Source of the DNA: Shewanella sp. MBTL60-112-B2
GTDB taxonomy: Bacteria; Pseudomonadota; Gammaproteobacteria; Enterobacterales; Shewanellaceae
Assembly (NCBI RefSeq): GCF_019655055.1
Contig: NZ_BPFA01000025.1
Location: 1-64,000 of the forward strand
Direction: 5' to 3'
DNA length: 64,000 nt
Shown here: one piece after another, positions 61,495 through 64,000 of the stretch
How the letters are laid out: every line of letters starts with the position of its first letter
Position numbering within the stretch: position 1 is the first letter of the stretch
Translations under genes and position numbers: made by a program
The notes under the pieces: generated by a model
What the model was told of the DNA's origin: nothing
Databases searched by the model: none
Seen by the model: the letters and a program-made list of their open reading frames with translations, nothing else

Positions 61495-62109
61495 TTAAAC
61501 AGTTTTGTAGGCCTTTAAAAACATCTCAACCGTGTCGTTGATGTATTGCTCACGCTCGGCCAGCAGATCGCTCACATCCAAACCAAGATCGAGTCGCATA
61601 CGTACTTCACCAAATACCATCAAACACAAACGCACTGCGCAGTGATGCGGGTTGTTAAACTGATAATCACCAACCTCTGAGACCTTAGCTAAATACTCCG
61701 CCAATAATCCTAAAATATGCTTTGGACCTGCACTGTAAAAAAGCTCAGAGATTTTAGGATGTGAATCTGATTGCGACACACACGCCTTAAACACTGTAAT
61801 GGCTTCAGGGCTAGTGATCACCTCCCCAAAATGTTTGGCAAACAAGGCTAAGCTGACTTCCGGCGTTAATGGATCAGACAATAACTCTTGATTCACACCA
61901 TGCACTAAACACTTTGATTCTATCGATGCGACAAACAGATCATCTTTACAGCCAAAGTGAGAATACACAGTTTGTTTAGAGACGCCTGCCAGCTTGGCGA
62001 CTTCATCCATACTGGTATTAGGAAAGCCCTGCTCACAAAAAAGCTCTTTAGCAGCTTGTAAGATCTGCTCACGCTTTTGCTCACTTCGGCTCATTGATGC
62101 TGCATTCAT
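61495..62109 (-). CDS. TetR/AcrR-family repressor
   Basis: 204 aa from the ATG opening MNAASMSRSEQ; the ATG five codons later (62094) is equally possible. The N-terminal HTH (about 12-60) has ILQAAKELFCEQGFPNTSMDEVAKLAGVSKQTVYSHFGCKD across the family signature. The C-terminal ligand domain is variable. It is divergent from an RND efflux pair and three palindromes lie between, so it probably represses that pump and itself, with release by a small toxic ligand. The ligand is unknown. Confidence 0.9.
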   Translation of the reverse strand: MNAASMSRSEQKREQILQAAKELFCEQGFPNTSMDEVAKLAGVSKQTVYSHFGCKDDLFVASIESKCLVHGVNQELLSDPLTPEVSLALFAKHFGEVITSPEAITVFKACVSQSDSHPKISELFYSAGPKHILGLLAEYLAKVSEVGDYQFNNPHHCAVRLCLMVFGEVRMRLDLGLDVSDLLAEREQYINDTVEMFLKAYKTV

Positions 62110-62170
62110 AAAGGGCTTCACTCCGGCGTTTAGCCTCAAGGTAAATCTATATTGCTATTTAAGCACAGAC

Positions 62171-62265
62171 TAGACTACTCAGTCCATTTTACGAACTAAC
62201 AGACTACAAATAGACCCTAATTAGACTAGACAGTCTAGTTTTAACACTCTAGACTACACAGTCTA
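62171..62265. promoter_or_regulatory. Three TetR-type operators TAGACT-N4-AGTCTA
   Basis: Copies are TAGACTACTCAGTCCA (62171-62186, one mismatch), TAGACTAGACAGTCTA (62222-62237) and TAGACTACACAGTCTA (62250-62265). They occupy the divergent region between the TetR-type gene and the efflux adaptor. Such dyads are typical of TetR-family binding sites. Confidence 0.8.
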
Positions 62266-62323
62266 GCTTAACAATTTTTATACTTATCACTTACCGCGGC
62301 GTTAACAAAATAGGCTTAGTGTA

Positions 62324-63448
62324 ATGAATACTCAAAGTGTGCTAATACATCGCAAAATGGCTATGTTACTAGCTGCAGTCGCTCTTCTATCAGCTTGCCA
62401 AGATAGTAATATACCATTAGCCGCCACGCCAAGTTACCAATCTGTTAATACACAAGAGCTACATCTTGATGATAACTATCAATTTAACCAAGAGTTTTCG
62501 GGTAGTATTCGAGCAGGCAACACCACGGGAGCTGGCTTTGAGTTAGCCGGTAAGATTAATGCGTTAACAGTCGATAGCGGTGATAGTGTTAAACAAGGGC
62601 AGCTACTTGCCAAACTCGATACCCGCCTATTGTTAGCCGAAAAAAATGAGTTAACCGCTAGCATTTCACAAAACCAAGCCGACTTAGATTTGGCTCAAAC
62701 GACCCTCAATAGAAGTTTAGGGTTACAGCAGCAAGGCTATGTATCAGAACAACAATTAGATGAGCAGCGCGGCCAGTTAAACAGTCTTAAAGCCGCCAGC
62801 AACCGCTTAAATGCGGCGTTACTAGCGAATCAATTGAAAATAGAAAAATCCGATCTGCTCGCGCCTTTTGACGGTGTCATCAGTAAACGAACTCATAACT
62901 TAGGCGAAGTAGTCAGCCTTGGCAGCCCGGTCTATACCCTAATCGAAGACAATAACATCCAAGCCTATATCGGCGTGCCAGTGGATATTGCTAATCACCT
63001 CACTACGGGGCAAAACGCGGATATCCGTGTGAGAGGCCAGCACTACCAAGGTAAGATTGCCGGTATTAGCGCTGAACTCAGCCCAATCACCCGCACCGTA
63101 GAGCTTAGGATCACCTTGCCAGCCAACGCCGATGTGATTAACGGAGAACTGAGTTACTTAAGCTATCAGCAAACCATTGCCTCTCAAGGTTACTGGGTGC
63201 CGTTAAGTGCACTGACCGATGGTGTGCGAGGTCTGTGGAATATCTATGTCCTACACCCTGTTCTTAACCCGACCGACAGTGAGCTTTATCGAGTTGAGCG
63301 CCGCGATGTGGAAATTATTTATACCGTAAAAGATAAAGCCTTCATTAATGGAGCGATTAATTCCAATGAGCAATATGTCTCCCAAGGTTTACATAAGCTA
63401 GTGGCGGGCCAGTTGGTGACTCAACAGGCCCAACTCGCAACGAGGTAG
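62324..63448 (+). CDS. RND efflux periplasmic adaptor (membrane-fusion lipoprotein)
   Basis: 374 aa. The lipoprotein signal ends LLSACQ (Cys near residue 25). The biotinyl-lipoyl half motif INALTVDSGDSVKQGQLLAKLD, a helical hairpin (about 105-160; NELTASISQNQADLDLAQTTL) and the second half DLLAPFDGVISKRTHNLGEVV follow. A beta-barrel and membrane-proximal domain complete it. It joins the inner-membrane pump encoded next to an outer-membrane channel not seen here. The ATG has no clear ribosome-binding site. Confidence 0.92.
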   Translation: MNTQSVLIHRKMAMLLAAVALLSACQDSNIPLAATPSYQSVNTQELHLDDNYQFNQEFSGSIRAGNTTGAGFELAGKINALTVDSGDSVKQGQLLAKLDTRLLLAEKNELTASISQNQADLDLAQTTLNRSLGLQQQGYVSEQQLDEQRGQLNSLKAASNRLNAALLANQLKIEKSDLLAPFDGVISKRTHNLGEVVSLGSPVYTLIEDNNIQAYIGVPVDIANHLTTGQNADIRVRGQHYQGKIAGISAELSPITRTVELRITLPANADVINGELSYLSYQQTIASQGYWVPLSALTDGVRGLWNIYVLHPVLNPTDSELYRVERRDVEIIYTVKDKAFINGAINSNEQYVSQGLHKLVAGQLVTQQAQLATR

Positions 63449-63454
63449 CCACAG

Positions 63455-64000
63455 ATGGTTAAGTCATTAGTAGAGAACGGCCGTCTTATCAGCCTTGTGA
63501 TTGCCTTGTTAGTAGTCGCGGGCTTTGGCGCAATATCAAGCCTGCCGCGCATGGAAGATCCAGAAATTACCAACCGCTTTGCGTCAGTGATCACTCACTA
63601 TCCTGGCGCATCGGCTGAGCGTGTTGAAGCGTTGGTCACCGAAGAGCTTGAGAGCGAGTTAAGACGACTTGAAGAGCTGAAATTAGTGCAGTCTACCTCG
63701 CGTCCTGGGATCTCGGTTATTCAGCTTGAGCTCAAAGATGACGTATTAGAAACTGCGCCTGTTTGGTCAAGGGCGCGCGACTTAATCGCCGACGCCAAAG
63801 GTAAGCTACCAACACCAGCGCAAAACTCGACCTTAGATGATCAGCTTGGTTATGCCAATACTGCGATACTCGGGATCGCTTGGCGCGGTGGCGGTGAAGT
63901 GCGCACTGATATGCTAAATCGTTACGGCAAAGAATTACAAAGCCGATTACGTCTACTGAGCGGCACAGATTTTGTTAACCTTTATGGCCAACCAACCGAA
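63455..64000 (+). CDS. RND efflux permease, N-terminal part (cut by window end)
   Basis: 182 codons are present and open to the last base. The start ATG is 6 bp after the adaptor stop. The first transmembrane helix is GRLISLVIALLVVAGFGAISSLPRMEDPEI, followed by the periplasmic start RFASVITHYPGASAERVEALVTE, the signature of AcrB/MexB-type and related RND pumps. The sequence resembles the RND group with short PRMEDPE linkers. Complete gene expected to be about 3 kb. Confidence 0.93.
   Translation, partial: MVKSLVENGRLISLVIALLVVAGFGAISSLPRMEDPEITNRFASVITHYPGASAERVEALVTEELESELRRLEELKLVQSTSRPGISVIQLELKDDVLETAPVWSRARDLIADAKGKLPTPAQNSTLDDQLGYANTAILGIAWRGGGEVRTDMLNRYGKELQSRLRLLSGTDFVNLYGQPTE

Overview
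The window is one large, compact polar-flagellum and chemotaxis locus followed by about 8 kb of ordinary chromosomal genes. Gene order and content match marine gammaproteobacteria of the genus Shewanella, with Vibrio-like organisation: the sigma-54 cascade FlrA/FlrBC/FliA, the polar-placement pair FlhF/FlhG, the array-positioning pair ParC/ParP, and the H-ring proteins FlgO/FlgP/FlgT. The genus call is inference from gene order and protein sequence; no database search was possible.

Layout, left to right. Positions 181-12592, read right to left on the minus strand, hold flhA-flhF-flhG-fliA-cheY-cheZ-cheA-cheB-(unknown membrane protein)-parC-parP. Positions 12870-26328, also minus, hold the basal body, C-ring and export genes fliE-F-G-H-I-J and fliK-L-M-N-O-P-Q-R-flhB. 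Positions 26866-31075 hold the regulators flrA and flrB-flrC. Positions 31389-37433 hold filament genes: flaG, fliD, a FliT/FlaI-like gene, fliS and two nearly identical flagellins. Positions 37769-49046 hold the rod, hook and ring genes flgB to flgL. Then come cheR and cheV (minus), flgA-flgM-flgN (plus), flgO-flgP (minus) and flgT (plus). From 56089 on: tRNA-Arg(CCT), a dicarboxylate/amino-acid:cation symporter, a methyltransferase, a DUF2947-like protein, a chalcone-isomerase-like periplasmic protein, an outer-membrane protein with a MITE-like insertion just upstream, and a TetR-regulated RND efflux pair cut by the right edge.

The regulatory hierarchy can be read from the DNA. Good sigma-54 (-24/-12) promoters precede fliE, fliK, flrB, flgF, flgB, flgA and flgT. 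Good FliA (sigma-28) promoters precede flgM and one flagellin; the second flagellin has only a degenerate one. FlrA is expected to switch on the first sigma-54 genes, FlrB/FlrC the hook-basal-body genes, and FliA, released from FlgM, the filament genes. FlgN, FliS and FlaG serve filament assembly. No motor stator (motAB/motXY), receptor gene or flagellin-glycosylation gene lies in the window, and the stand-alone cheW is presumably left of position 1.

Less ordinary features are: (i) a family of non-coding mosaic repeats rich in the mini-hairpin heptamer GCGAAGC that fills several gaps in the flagellar cluster; (ii) three copies of a DEFExLLDELHG motif in the CheA linker that resemble the CheY-binding ends of FliM and CheZ encoded here; (iii) a 30-codon ORF fitted exactly between the fliR stop and the flhB start; (iv) a 263-bp MITE-like element beside the start of an outer-membrane gene; (v) three TAGACT-N4-AGTCTA palindromes in the TetR/RND intergenic region.
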